Below are positions 33,557-46,165 of a DNA stretch of 64,000 bases, piece after piece. The stretch is from Gyromitra esculenta (Eukaryota; Ascomycota; Pezizomycetes; Pezizales; Discinaceae): the NCBI GenBank assembly GCA_038503075.1, contig JBCAML010000002.1, forward strand, positions 1,922,001 to 1,986,000, in the 5' to 3' direction. How positions within the stretch are numbered: position 1 is the stretch's first letter; the number at the start of each line of letters is the position of its first letter. The notes below the pieces were generated by a model. The model made no database searches. It was not told the origin of the DNA and worked only from the letters and a program-made list of their open reading frames with translations. Made by a program: the position numbers and the translations under genes.

Positions 33557-35096
33557 ACAAAGTTTTCACTGATATATATTAAATATACTTTCAATAATTA
33601 TTACGTGCATGATTATCAACTTCTTTAGTCATAAGTGTTTCCCAGTACGTGTCTAGTTGGCGCTACGACAGAGTATCTGCGCTGCTCGCAAGTCACAACT
33701 CGTTGTGTCACATGCACATTGAACTTATCGGAACTCTCTTCGTTAGTTACCTTAGACAAACCTCCTTGATTTTTCCAAGGCACCATGATGCCATTTGAGT
33801 GTTTCGAGGTCGAGTGCCATATTCATAAATTGTATTGCAAAAATATGCCCCGTCACACATGCCAGTATTTAGGGGTTTCAAAGCGAACGAACCAGTTATC
33901 AATATTGACAAATTTAAATAGTGCAACTCTTGATCATATTGTTTGTTCCAGGAACAAAGATTATACTAAATCCAAATTTTCTGTGAAACTGTTGATTTAA
34001 TTGAGCCAACTGAGATCCATATCAACATTAGCCCCCTAGAGTTTAGGGTTTTAAACCCGGCCGAACTAACCCTGCTCCAAAATACGAGGATGAGTACCTC
34101 TACTGAATTCCTAATAGCTATACGCTTTGACTGAAGCACACAAATAATATAGCCTCCGCTCGTGTTTCAGGGCACCCGATTAAGGCTATATTCGCCCTCA
34201 ATCAGGCAAGAACCAAGCCGATCTAGCAATACTGCCTCGGCTTCTGGGCTATAGCTAACTTACTCAAGCACAGAGCGGAGTTATGTTGCCATCTGCTCTC
34301 TAGCTTTGAAGATGCTAGTTAAAGCCTACTGTATCAATCAAGGATCAGTATTGAAGGGTGGTCATTGTGTGGAGCACTAGGGCTGTAGGGAAGCGAGGCG
34401 TAGGGAATATTGTTTAGTTGGGCGAAGATAAACCACCAATATCTAGGCATCTCTGCTTTACATTGCAATATAGGCGATGAAGAAGCTCACGATAGAGATT
34501 TACAGAGACTCGCTATGATGATCTGAGGGTTGAAGTTTGCTATGTGACATTGGCTGCCACGATGACAGCCAGGCTTAGGCTTTACCTTTACCCAAAGCGG
34601 AGCTGTTTCAGCAGTCCTCCCTCCAGCCCGATTCCCCGGCTCCATGCACTTTCAGCGGACAGATTCGCGATATAACCAGCGGTTCCCCCCCAGCAGCGTG
34701 AGATCTGGAGCGACGTGCAAACCAAGATAGAAGGAGATACTTCCTGGGCCAATCGGCCTCGTGCCCCCGAACCGATGCGGGGATTATCACGAACTATTTC
34801 CACACGTCGCCCCTTTGTAGAAACCCCGGCGGGCCGGGGCCGCTCCGGCATCATTTATTCCTTTTAAACACTGAATTTCGAGATTTTTTTCTCAACCAGA
34901 AAAGAAGATTAAAGTAGGCGAACTTCATGCAAAGCGAGGACCTGGGTTTATGCTTCAAGTTGCTGCCTTATCTTATCTAAAACCATCTTATCTTCGTGCC
35001 AACCGCAGACGCCACGAACACCTCGCGAGTCAAACCCACAAACAAAAGCGTCATCGCCCAGAAACCCCACAAAAAAACCCTTCCAAAAAAAAAAAA
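33557..35096. other. Intergenic; GC-rich promoter of the Mpv17-like gene
   Basis: About 1.5 kb. The part before 34560 is featureless. From about 34590 to 34860 it becomes GC-rich, with a small palindromic block CCCCGGCGGGCCGGGG near 34826, consistent with a promoter for the gene at 35097. An A run precedes that ATG directly. Confidence 0.45.
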
Positions 35097-35771
35097 ATGT
35101 CGCCTATCGTTACTGCAACCCTGCAAACTGTCTTCCTGAATGTTCTGTCGAATGTTCTTGCACAGCTATTACAAGCCTACCAGAACGATGTGCGATTTCT
35201 GCAACCAGATACCCCTCGAATCTTTTGCTAGTGCTACTAACATTCGCTGGCAGAAACCACCATCATTGAACTTCGCACCGCTGATCAACTTCGGCCTTTT
35301 TGCGCTGCTTTCCACACCGCCTAACGTGCTCTGGCAGCAATGGCTTGAGGCAAAATATCCATCCCAGGTACCAGCGCCTGAAGAGAAAAACCCCACCAAG
35401 CAAAAGCTCTCTGTATCAAATACGGCGAGAAAATTCTTGCTAGATCAGACTATCGGCGGGCCTATCAATACAGCGCTTTTTATCGCTGCCATGGCTGGGT
35501 TTCGTGGGTTGGGGAGTGACGAGATCGTCGCTACCGTTAAATCTGTATGTATCCCTTCCCCGCCCCGAGAGAGAGAGAGAGAGAGAAAGGATACTGATGA
35601 GAGATGTGTATGATGAAGGACTTTTGGCCATTGATCTTTGCATCGCTGAAGCTCTGGCCAGCGGTCGCGATTATATCGTTCACGCTGGTGCCGGTTGATA
35701 AGCGGATCGTGTTTGGAGCAACAATCGCGTTGGGATGGAACGTCTATCTTGGGCTTGTCATGGATATGTAG
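35097..35771 (+). CDS. Mpv17/PMP22-family membrane protein
   Basis: Exons 35097-35189, 35254-35544 and 35619-35771 give 178 residues, the normal size. The family's C-terminal signature is clear: DFWPLIFASLKLWPAVAIISF, then LVPVDKRIVFGATIALGWNV, and a YLG end. The middle part has hydrophobic spans (NFGLFALLSTPPNVLWQQWL and GPINTALFIAAMAGFRGLG). Members form about four spans in the inner mitochondrial or peroxisomal membrane and are proposed channel-like proteins. Which organelle applies here cannot be told. Introns are 64 and 74 nt, and the first has a TACTAAC branch. The second intron contains a GA microsatellite. Start chosen because it gives the usual N-terminal length. Confidence 0.88.
35567..35587. 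repeat. GA microsatellite in an intron
   Basis: About ten GA units lie inside the second intron of the Mpv17-like gene, between the donor at 35545 and the acceptor before 35619. Confidence 0.9.
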
Positions 35772-38054
35772 TGACCTGGAACCATGTTTTTCTCCATCCT
35801 TCCTTTCTTTTTGGGATGTTTGAATGCGCGTATACATCGTATTAGTCACGAAATGATATCCTAGCTGCACTTCTCAGTCCTAGCTCGATTACCCCGCGTG
35901 CACAAAGAATATGCGTAGTCTATTAGGGGTAAGGGTATCTTAGGATACCTAAATCTTGAGAGTCGCACTCAAATTTGATTAGCATAGCGTATCTATGGGA
36001 CATATCCCTAGCATCACTCAAATACAGCCGCCCGGAGGCCGTAGAAACTATCTATCTGATTGAATTTATCCGCCGAGACTAGCCCTCGCCAGGCAAGATG
36101 TTAGTGGGGCTCGAGTGATGAAATATGATCCCGAGACTCCTCTAGTACATTACTAGATGGTTGATACGTCAACTCGAACTGTATTTGTGACCTTTGTATA
36201 TAGTATACGCCTGTGTATCTTATGCATGGGTAAATACCCACTCGGCTAGATGATGCGACTATTTGATGGAGGAGGTTATGGAGGAGGGTCTGTTAGGGGT
36301 TGTAACTCTAAACATCGAAATTTCCACTTCCAGGTTGCTCTTCTCTTTAACGAGGGCCAATAACACTAATCCAAGGCCTTACACTCATGACCTATGTATC
36401 CGCCTCCTAGACTGTCCCACGCCTTGTTTCTCTCTTATGCTACTTACATGTAGTGTACCCACAACACCCTATTCGTGATTATTACAACATATAACACAAC
36501 AAAATCTCGCTCACGGTTCGATGCGCCCCGAGCCTAACCTCGAGCCATCTCATTAGTTTCGAGCTAAGGGTTTTAGTAGATATCCATTTAGCTACTCAAG
36601 AGAAATAATATTAGGCGAGGAGACTCGATGTGCAACGCCTTACCACTCTCGGTTAAGAGGGTACTAGCTGAAACCCGGCCCTGCCAAGAGAAACCTTCAA
36701 ATTTTCCTACAAACTAAACAATTGGGTGGGCTTGAGTTAACCTCAGTGGTGTTGGCGCTAGGGTTTAGAGCTGGACGCGGGACTAGTGTTTTAATGGGTT
36801 GGAGTGCGTGTGTTGGCATATGTAGTAAAGAATATTCGTTTGGATTTATGGCTTACCTGACTACAAGTAGCAAGTATATATACCACGTAAAGGATAGTGG
36901 TGGGTGTGCTCGAAAACTGAAATTTATTTATTCCACTTTCGGGGATGTTGTTGGATATATGGAATATGCTTCCTAGTAGTATGTCATCGCTACTAATGGG
37001 GGTTGCTCGGGCCGATCTATTCGGCGCCCAGAGAGCCCCCATAAACCTGTTTATATGACTCCATAGGGAGTATATATATGGGGGCATTCCCCCGTTCTTC
37101 TATTCTGTTTTCTCTTTACCACTTTACCGGTATACTGAGCACCACGAATATTCATTATATTCAACAGATGTCGAGAGGCTGAATCGAGTGACATTTCGTG
37201 TCGTGGTTTAGTGATCAGCTCGAGCAGAAATTGATTTCGTCGTTTGTTTCCTCGTGTTCATGGCGCTTACCTAGTTCCTGCCACAATAGCGTTCGAGACC
37301 CAGACTTACAAGGCCGACAGGCTTCAGGTCTCTCTTGCGTTCATCAACACCACCAATCAGATGTGTATACACATCCATCACAGCAAACCGTCAGATAGCC
37401 TATAGTAGGAATTCAAAAAAAGTTAAGAAAAACGGGTCGATTAAATGCATTTGCGGAGTCTCCCAGAAACACATTTATTTTGTTATCTCTGCTCTATATC
37501 AGTCTCGTCACAGTTGCAAACCGAGACAACTCCTAGCTTGTTCTTTCGTGCCATTAAACTCATATCTTTTTTATTTACCTTTCTAGTGTATCTAGACTAC
37601 TACCGATCACTTCGGCGAACGATTTTATCATTCAGACAGGATCTACAAATGAATCCTCCAATCGCTAAACTTGACTATCTGACGAACCGCGAGTGATCTC
37701 TAGTGATTGTAGCGCCGGTAACATAACCCCTTACGTCGCCAGCATGCATATAACCACACACCAACAAAACTAATCCCGCTCCAGGGCCAGCTACCTGCCC
37801 TTCACGAGCACAGATTAGTCATCGTTCCCCCCAAAGAAGCGCGATCTAGCTGTCAGGCACTTTAGGCTTTCCAGGGCGATGGAGAATCAGCTGATCATTC
37901 TCGTGCATATGTATATAGATATGCTATTCCGAGTTCCGGCACATCTACAGGATAGGATGCATGCGTAGTTAAGCTACCCGACATAAGGACAATCGATGTT
38001 ATGCAGTTTTGATGGTAGTAGGTCAAAACCCGGTCACCGGGGCCTGCATGCAAA

Positions 38055-38086
<32 letters not shown>

Positions 38087-41000
38087 GTTACGCAATACTG
38101 TAGCCCAACTTACAATTCAGCTGCTGGCTGCGCGTGCGCTACTTTTGACTTTATTTCAGGAGCCCGATGGTTTGGGAATGTAGAGAGGGGTTGGTTGGTT
38201 TGGGTGTCGTAGAGAATCGATCAGGCCGAGAGCGGAAGGTACCTGCATGATGGGGTTTTTTGTACGGTGGCAATTAGTTGCAAGTTAACACTCGAAACAC
38301 TACTTCCCACAATGGTTCTTGAAAAATCGAAGCCTTATAATAGACACCAATCTTTCTACAGTAGCAGACTCGGTCTTCTATCTCGATATGAGCCGGACAG
38401 AACGCTACCTATTTATGCAGAACAAGTAGTCGCTATTCCGCAGACCGAACATATACCTTCCGTGACCGCAGCATCCTGGGCTAACCCATATTGCCTCCTC
38501 GTGGGAGGCGGGGGCTTAGGGGATAGATCGGATATCGAACCTTACACCAGCTAAATTATTCTAGAACAAGATCACCCCTTTTCTGATGAGAAATTAGTGG
38601 TGGCAATAAAGATAAAGTTGCTGGGCGCTAATGTGGTTGAGATGGTGCATATGCACGCACGGCTCTTTAGACCTAGAAAACTTTATATCCGATTTCCTGC
38701 TACTAGACTTGCATTGTCTGTCCCACGTTTGATCAACATGCATTACGCAGCTTCGAGAAAGATCTCTGCTGGTATCTGCCGGGCGTGAAACCGAGTGATA
38801 ATTCATGACCTCGATATATCAGTTTGAAGTGCCCCTTAACGCGCCCCCTTCGATAGTTTAGTTGGATTACGGATTCTCCAATCTCTATGCGAATAATGGC
38901 AGAATCGACTATCAGGAGACTTTACATCTGGGCAGTGCACCGGGGAACCGTTGGATCAGTATATCTGCAAAAAAGATCTTGCAAAACTATACCACAAACC
39001 GAAGCTATCCAAAAACCCACGCCATTCTAACAGATCGCTTCCCAAAGTGTCAGGTAAAAAAAAAAAAACAGGCAGCAATACGACTTATCAGCCTACATCT
39101 AGGCCACAAACCTTGCATATACATGCAGTTAGGATCAATCGGGTATCGGAAGGTTAAATACTCGGGGATATAGGTTCCCCAGGATTGGCATGCATTCGCA
39201 CATGTCACCAACAAATATTAGAATTACAAGGACCTTTTCGAATTCTATCTACGATCGCGGGCTATATATATATATGCTCTGGAGTATTACATTCCTAGTG
39301 CTCTCTATCGGAATAGGATTGAGTTATTGTCCTGTTTTGTTTCCAACATCGGAGGTACTTCTTCAAGAGCGTTGTTGATCCTGGTATATATTTATGATAG
39401 CAGGGGGCTGGTTAGGTGTGTGGGCATCATCCTCACGATCATCGTTGGATTGTTTATTACCGACCTTATGCAAGTGCCGAGCCTGGGGATATGCACCACG
39501 ATGGACGCTTTCCGGTATTCGGAAAGGCTTGACTATACTAATCAATCAATCAATTAATTAAAAAAAAAGAAATCAGCAGTGTGCCTCCGGCATGCAAAGC
39601 TGGTCGACATAGCTCAATAGAGATAGCAGGAATGTTTATTAAAAGCCGACCAAAATGCAGAGTAACAACTGACGTCTATTGTAATGGTTTCCCTACTGTA
39701 TCTCATCTCGCTTGAGTACCTGGATAGCTTCTCACGCAAGGGTTGCGCGGCTTTGTCGGGGGCTCGGAGGTAGAAAGTATTGCCTGGCAGTATTCACGAA
39801 CAGGGGGTTAATTAATCCACATGGAAAGATTAATACATGTTGTAGAAGTACCCACTGTCAGCTCTTGGTTAACTAGTTTATCCCTTGTTTCTTCTGGTAG
39901 GGGAGTAGATTAGGGGAGTAAATCAGACGGATTCGTAATTTCTTACTACAGGAGCGTTACTCTCGCATATCGAGAGACCGTTCCGTAAAGTGGATAGCGT
40001 GGCTCAGCGAACTGGATCGGAAATTATGTGTGCGCATACATAGCGCCATATATGTATCAGATTAAGTCTTGGGCACCTTCGTCAGGGCCGCCCTATTGGA
40101 GAATAGGGCTATTTGACCATGACTACATGTACTGACGTGACTCTCGAGAAAGTGACTGCGCCTGGGCTGAGTGTTTTCGCGATCACGCAACATAGGGGGA
40201 GATATCGGAACTGTAAAGCGAAGAATACGTCCTGGCTGCTGGCCAAACACGGAGCGGAGTTGATTGAGCTAGTATACATGTTGCTAAAGTTCCCCAGATC
40301 GGAGGCTTAATCTGCGCCACCTGCCAGCCTCTGGATTACTGTGAACTCCAAGACGACACCGTACTGAACCTGACTTGAGCTACCAGAGTGCAAGAGGCTA
40401 TGGCATACCAAATACATGTAGTCGCCCGAAACATCAGAGCCCGTATTCCGGTGACATGACGGTGAGGCATATTACCATCAAGACAAGAGTTGTTGGGTAC
40501 TCGTCACCAAACCCCAGAACTCCCTCAGTGAACCAGAATCGTGATACTCACTCTCGCTCTGGAGCCTAATTCGCATTAACACACATCCATCCGACTTACA
40601 CCCGCCCACTAACGTCATTCGTCAGCCTCTCGAAGCCCGGAATAGCGGCATTATAATCAGCCCCTGCAGCGTCGGGAGACTAGTTAATTACGGGCCGACG
40701 AGAAAGAAAGGCTTGTCTCGATCAAGGCTTTGCAGGCAGGGTGCCATAGCAGTCCATGGGCCGGATAGTAATCTTGGGGTAGCTGTGCAGGGCATCGCAA
40801 TATAACATTCGTCGACCCTAACGCCATGGTGGCTAGTGGCTGGCCTTCAACCGATGGACTGACTGCCGGCGCCACCTCGCGTAGCAACGGGTTTCCTGCC
40901 ACAGTCCACGATAGCAATTCACCGCGCGGAAAATCTTGTTCTTCCCGAGCCGAAGCGGGGGGGGCTTCTTGGCTGCGTCCAAGATCACATCGCGGCTGTG

Positions 41001-42450
41001 GCTTGCGACTAATGTGCGTAGGTATGGCTCGGAGCACACGATGCCCTCCCAAGACTTCGTGTGCTGACGACCAAGGCAAGCCCATATACGTACCGTAAGC
41101 AGCCATGTCTCTGCACGTATTATCTTTGCCTTCTGGAAGCCCTCTTCTGCATGGCTGAATTAAACTACTGCACGATACGTATGCCGCTTACTATCGATAA
41201 CTATCCGTTGGATTCCGGTCTTGGTAGACAGCAGTGTTGCAATCGCCGTAGAAACGTGTGATATCTACAAAAAATGCAACTCGATCCAAAAACTCTCCGT
41301 CGAGAGGGGTGTGCAGTGATGCAGGAGAATTCAAAAATCTCGTTTCTGGAAGGGGATGCGACGAAGCCCGGTTAACCCGATTCAGTCGCTTACAGATAGA
41401 GTTAGAGGGATGGGGAGACGCAAGTGATCCTTGCGCGATATAGGTATGGGTATTTTATTAATCATTAAAAACAATAATAAACTCATGGGCAGGATCATGA
41501 TCCATGGCTCGGATGACGGTAAGTGGGGTGCATATTTGAGCATTAGTACCCCTGTTTAACTTCATCCCTCCCTTGAACTCCCCTAACATCTATAATCTTG
41601 ATCCCTTTACCGCATGCCACCCCCCTCTTTTTATCGATGATAGCTACGTGATACCGCATACCTTCCGGACCCCAAACTCTAGAACACAACATCCGCAGGC
41701 GAGAACTGGTGGGGGCTGTGCTCTGGTGAACGCAGGTGTTGGTTAGGTTCAAGCAGGGTTTTGTTTACCGCGAGTAAACAGTACGAAAATGGAGGGTTTA
41801 TTCCGACAAGTACACAACAGTATCAAGACTTACATCCGGACCATCCGAATATATCTTGGCTTCTTCAAAGAAAAGGAATCACTCAACACAAAAAAATCGT
41901 GGTAAATTTCATCCAAGGGAAGGTGAAGCCCCCAACTTTCATGTTGGAGAGTCCTGCCTAAACTATTGAATCCTCAAATCAGAAATAATCGTACAGATGA
42001 TCTAAGTTAGGTGGCCGGGGGCTTCTGACGTAGGCTACTTTCAGCTAGGCATAGTAGCACTCAATAGAGTAAACAACAAGTCCGGGGAAAGAACGGCGAG
42101 CGTAGACCAAATAGAGTCGTCAGGGGGGGATGAGTATCACAGACTACTCATGCGACTCCGAATTGCGAAATAGATACCACACTGCGTGCAATCTCACTGA
42201 TAGTAGGGGCCGAGGCCGCGATCAGCCCGATAGTGGTACGACAGGGAACGGTCCCGCAATTAGTAGGTAAGCCACTAAGAAAGTGAATAATCAGTGCATG
42301 CAGATGTTTGCTGAGATTCTGTATATTCATCAATTAGGTAGATGCAGGAACGATACCCACGCGTGCACACGCGCATATTCCCCCGAAGCTCCCGAGTCGA
42401 GAGTCGAGAAAACACCAAGTTAGTCGGATAAACCTGTCGATGGTGGTAGA
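35772..42450. other. Gene desert of 6.7 kb
   Basis: No frame in either strand shows a domain, sustained coding bias or a consistent splice pattern. The longest frame (minus, 40684-41106, 140 codons, Pro/Arg-rich) is not recognised and lacks supporting exons. The stretch holds a GT microsatellite (38058-38086), a short TA run near 39265 and mixed-composition sequence. It could hide decayed repeats that need comparison with other copies to see. Confidence 0.5.
38058..38086. repeat. GT microsatellite
   Basis: An uninterrupted run of about 14 GT units. Confidence 0.95.
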
Positions 42451-42560
42451 TATAAAGTCTCTCTCGTCGCCCTCTTCAATATTTCCTCCTCACCTCTTCA
42501 CCTCACTCTTCACCCTCACCTTCCTTGCTACATCTCAGCAATCATCTACTGGTCTTCACC
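42451..42560 (+). promoter_or_regulatory. TATA box and CT-rich leader of the oxalate decarboxylase gene
   Basis: TATAAA at 42451-42456 is followed by about 90 bp of almost pure pyrimidine with CACC/CTTC repeats, leading to ACC-ATG at 42561. This is the typical layout of a strongly expressed fungal gene, with transcription starting in or just after the CT block. Confidence 0.65.
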
Positions 42561-44138
42561 ATGATTTCTCTCACCAACTTCCTCCTCCCGTTCCTTGTGG
42601 CGCATCTTGCGGCCTCGGCCCCATTGGCTCCTCCTCTCAGCGAAGCTGCCACAAAGACTTACACTCTCTCCGGCGACCTCTATGGTCCTACTTCCCTCCG
42701 CGGGTATGATGCTGAGCTACCGTTCGCTACCGAAAACACCCACCCAACCAACGTCGAGTATGCTGCCCACCAGGAGGCAGATGATCCAGAGGGCATCTTC
42801 CTCGACTTCAAGAACGTGACGCATCCCCAGCCCATTCGTGGCAGCCGTGGTGGTACCATTGCGACCACCAATGATATCAGTCTCCAGAAATCTCACCCGG
42901 ATACCTTTGCGCCTCCCGTGACGGATCGTGGTGCAGTCCCACAGGCAGAATGGCCGATGGGGTTGAGCCATACCAAGCTCGGTCTCGACAGGGCTGGATG
43001 GAGCAGACAGCAGAATGTCGGTGTTTTGCCAATTGCGACTGAGATGGCTGGTGTGGACATGAGACTCGAGGCTGGGGCTTACAGAGAATTGCATTGTGAG
43101 TATTGAGTACCCCCCCTTGCTGCTAAATAATTTGATTCTAACTGTGAAATAGGGCATACTGCCGGTGAATGGGCTTTGGTGTTGAACGGATCTGCCAGAA
43201 TTCAATCCATGAACACTGAGGGCCAGACTTTCATTGATGATGTTACCAAGGGCGACGTTTGGTTCTTCCCCAGCGGTATCCCGCATTCGATCCAGGGTCT
43301 CGAAAACGGCACTGAGTTCCTCCTTGTCTTTGACGATGGTTCTTTCTCCGAGGACAGCACTTTCCTCGTCTCTGAGACTTTCGCCCGTAACCCCAAGGAG
43401 GTCCTCGCAAAGAACTTCCAGCTCCCCGTCAGCGCTTTCGACAAGATCCCCGCCGGTGAATTGTTCATCTTCCCCGGCACCGAGGCACCAAAGGACATCC
43501 AGAAGCAGAACGTCACCGGCCCGGCAGGCGTGATCCCGAACGTGGACAGCTACTCCTTCCACTGGAGTCAACAGGCCCCGATCCAGGCTCCCGGCGGAAC
43601 CGTCAAGATCATCGATTCCAGCACCTTCCCCATTGCCGCGAACTTTGCCGCCGCCCTCGTGACGATCCACCCCGGTGCCATGCGTGAGCTCCACTGGCAT
43701 CCCGATTCCGACGAGTGGTCATTCTTCCTCAGCGGCCATGCCAGGATCACCATCTACTCTGCAGAGAACAACGCGAGGACCTTCGATTACGGCCCAGGTG
43801 ACGTCGGTTATATCCCAAAGAGCATGAGCCACTACATCGAGAACACTGGTACTGAGGACGTCATCGTCTTGGAGGTCCTGCAGGCAAAGAAATTCACTGG
43901 TATGTTTCACATGGCAATTTCCCCCCTAATTGGGGTGTCTTTTTTTTTTTTTTTTGAACAGATTACTGATTGGTTGATTTTTCTAGATATCTCCCTTGGT
44001 CAGTGGTTGGCTTTGACCCCACCCCAGGTGGTGCAAGACACGCTCAATTTGAGCGATGAGAGCATTGCAAGCCTCTCCAAGGAGAAGCCTTTGGTCGTCA
44101 GTGGACCAGTTCCACCTGCCACCGTTGCGGATAACTAG
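42561..44138 (+). CDS. Secreted oxalate decarboxylase (bicupin)
   Basis: Exons 42561-43095, 43153-43899 and 43987-44138 give 477 residues. An N-terminal signal peptide (ISLTNFLLPFLVAHLAASA) points to secretion. The first cupin has RELHWHTAGEW with Mn ligands H178, H180, E184 and a later H in SGIPHSIQG. The second has RELHWHPDSDEW and H in KSMSHYIEN. The lid segment reads SEDSTFLVSET, close to the SENST lid of decarboxylases rather than oxidases. The enzyme splits oxalate into formate and CO2 with Mn and traces of O2, easing oxalate and acid stress outside the hypha. The Trp codon of the first HWH motif is split by intron 1. The protein is complete and well preserved. No formate dehydrogenase lies nearby. 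Confidence 0.95.
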
Positions 44139-46165
44139 TGATGAGGTCTTTTTTTTTCTTTCTACGTCACAAACGGGATAGGATGGGTGAAAACATACAA
44201 TCTTTTCCACTTTTGGTTTCTTTTGTTTCTATGGATGGAAGGAGGAGGAAGAGGGGCTTGTTTTTGTTTTTTTCTTTGATCAGAGATCTTTCGAATGCTT
44301 GTTTTTCCTGGCTGAACTTTTTCGATTGACTATCTTTTCTCCCCTTTTCATATCCTTGCTTTTCTCTCTCTTCGATAGATACACACGGGAAATAGGCAAC
44401 ATGTATTCCGGATGAAATACGGTTAGGATAGTCTTTTGAGATTGTTTTGTTTTGTTTTTCTAGAAAACCCTTCGAATCAAAGATATATATGTTCTTCCCG
44501 GTTTCTCAAGATTGCCGGTTGACAAACTGGTCAGGCCGCTTTACCAATGGGTCAACTGGTTTATAAACCGTCCAACTTGACATATCGGCTGGCCGGTACC
44601 TAAAGTGAAATCCGGACTGGCCGATACCTCAAGGTTTTTTTTTTTGCCTTGTGTAAGTTATGTATAAAATGGAAAACATAAACACGCTACTCTAGAACAG
44701 ACACTATCACCATCACCTGGCTTTTTTTCTCCACTTGATTTAATTGTCTTAACACACTCAAGCCGCCGGCGTTCATCACAGTGGTTGTAATACCCGTGGT
44801 TGTTGTCTTTGGGTTGTAAGATTCGGGCGTAAAAGTCATGGTGTAGAGATCTAGAGAGGCTAACGGGATGGTTGCTACACATGAGAAACCGGTCGGAACA
44901 TATACCAGCATAATTAGCTACCGTACGCGCAGATATCTGCATGCAAGGTGCCACCATCGGCTTTGGCCACATGATTTGGCTGCTCAGATTGATTCCCTCG
45001 GGAGTTAGAAGAACTCGATAAAAAAGTAACTGAGGGTAGAGGGAGAGGTACAGCTGAGCTTGGCTCTCTGCTCCACCTGTCGTATATACCCTCTCCTCCC
45101 ACAGACGGCGACCAGGAACACGGATGCAAGAGATCGGCGGTAAGAGGGAATGGATCCTTGGACGGTAATACGAGCGCGTCAATCAGCATTGGCGCTGGGA
45201 GAGCAAGCAGATACGCGAGTTGATCTCGGCTGGGCAGTTCCGGACTGCGAGCGGGGTCCTAGCTTCTCTGGGCCTGACTGTAGCAGTATATTAATCCGCT
45301 GCGTGCGGGATAGCAATGCTTGACCGTATACGTATATGTAGAGTATAGTAGGATCTCTAAGAGTCGAACCATAGATCTGTTCAATGTGCGAAGGCAGTAC
45401 TGCCTCAATCTTATACAGCATACGGCATAATGTGGCCAATCCAGGTGCTTGAATCTTCCTCGAATACTCTGGGGAGCCAATAGCAGCCCCGAATCCTAAG
45501 TCTCACGTCGTTCTCGATCCTCCTTACCTACGCTGTACTCCTCGGGGCAGGCATGAGGAACCCGGAGATGTCTTTTGCTGGTAAGAGTTTTTGATTTGCT
45601 CTCCCTAGCCACATCATCCCAGCTTCTGCCTGCATTTTCGGGTTCTTCATGCCTGCCCCGAGTATTATTTCCTCAGCCTTGACAGCCATACGGCTCAACT
45701 GCCCAGTTGATGCAAACCTGATATATGAGAAGATGGGGGGAAAAAAACACAGATACGATCCCAACACGCAACCTGCAGAACCGTCTCCCAATCAGTGGGT
45801 GACTATAAATGAACGAGTACAGCTTATCCACGATTGGGAGAGCCTGTGGTACCGGACTATCAATGTATGATTCAGATGCAAGCCCTGGATTCAATCCGCC
45901 TTGGCCTGCCCCCTGCCCAACCATAGGCCCCCACAGTATTAAAGAAATCTCAATGGGACGCCCTTCTTCTTCCCTCCCACTTTGCTGGACTTGTCTCAAT
46001 TGCTCACCTCCCCCTCCTTCTCTATCATCGTCCGAAAAGTCCGACTCTACGCCGCAGGACTCTTTTTGTGACTCATATTCACTGCCCTCCCTCTCGATAT
46101 TGGAATCGTGATATCACTGTAGACCACTGGCTACCTTGGGGCGCACCAAGAGAAAAATCGCGATA
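44139..46165. other. Intergenic region, no gene seen
   Basis: About 2 kb. T-rich sequence just after the decarboxylase stop is probably its 3' untranslated region. Around 44510-44640 short CCGGT/ACTGG/CCGGCC motifs recur. A CT-rich block (45960-46030) likely marks the promoter of the DUF2235 gene. Confidence 0.45.

Noticed and set aside
40684..41106. Minus-strand frame of 140 codons, Pro/Arg-rich
   Set aside because: An equally open frame exists on plus, as expected for locally GC-rich DNA. No domain found.
42717..43700. Minus-strand frame of 327 codons
   Set aside because: Antisense to the oxalate decarboxylase exons and intron, with the typical complement-of-coding composition.
45330..45400. 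Possible tRNA on minus (GGTTCGACTC T-loop-like sequence)
   Set aside because: No matching acceptor stem, D-arm or anticodon arm could be folded around it.
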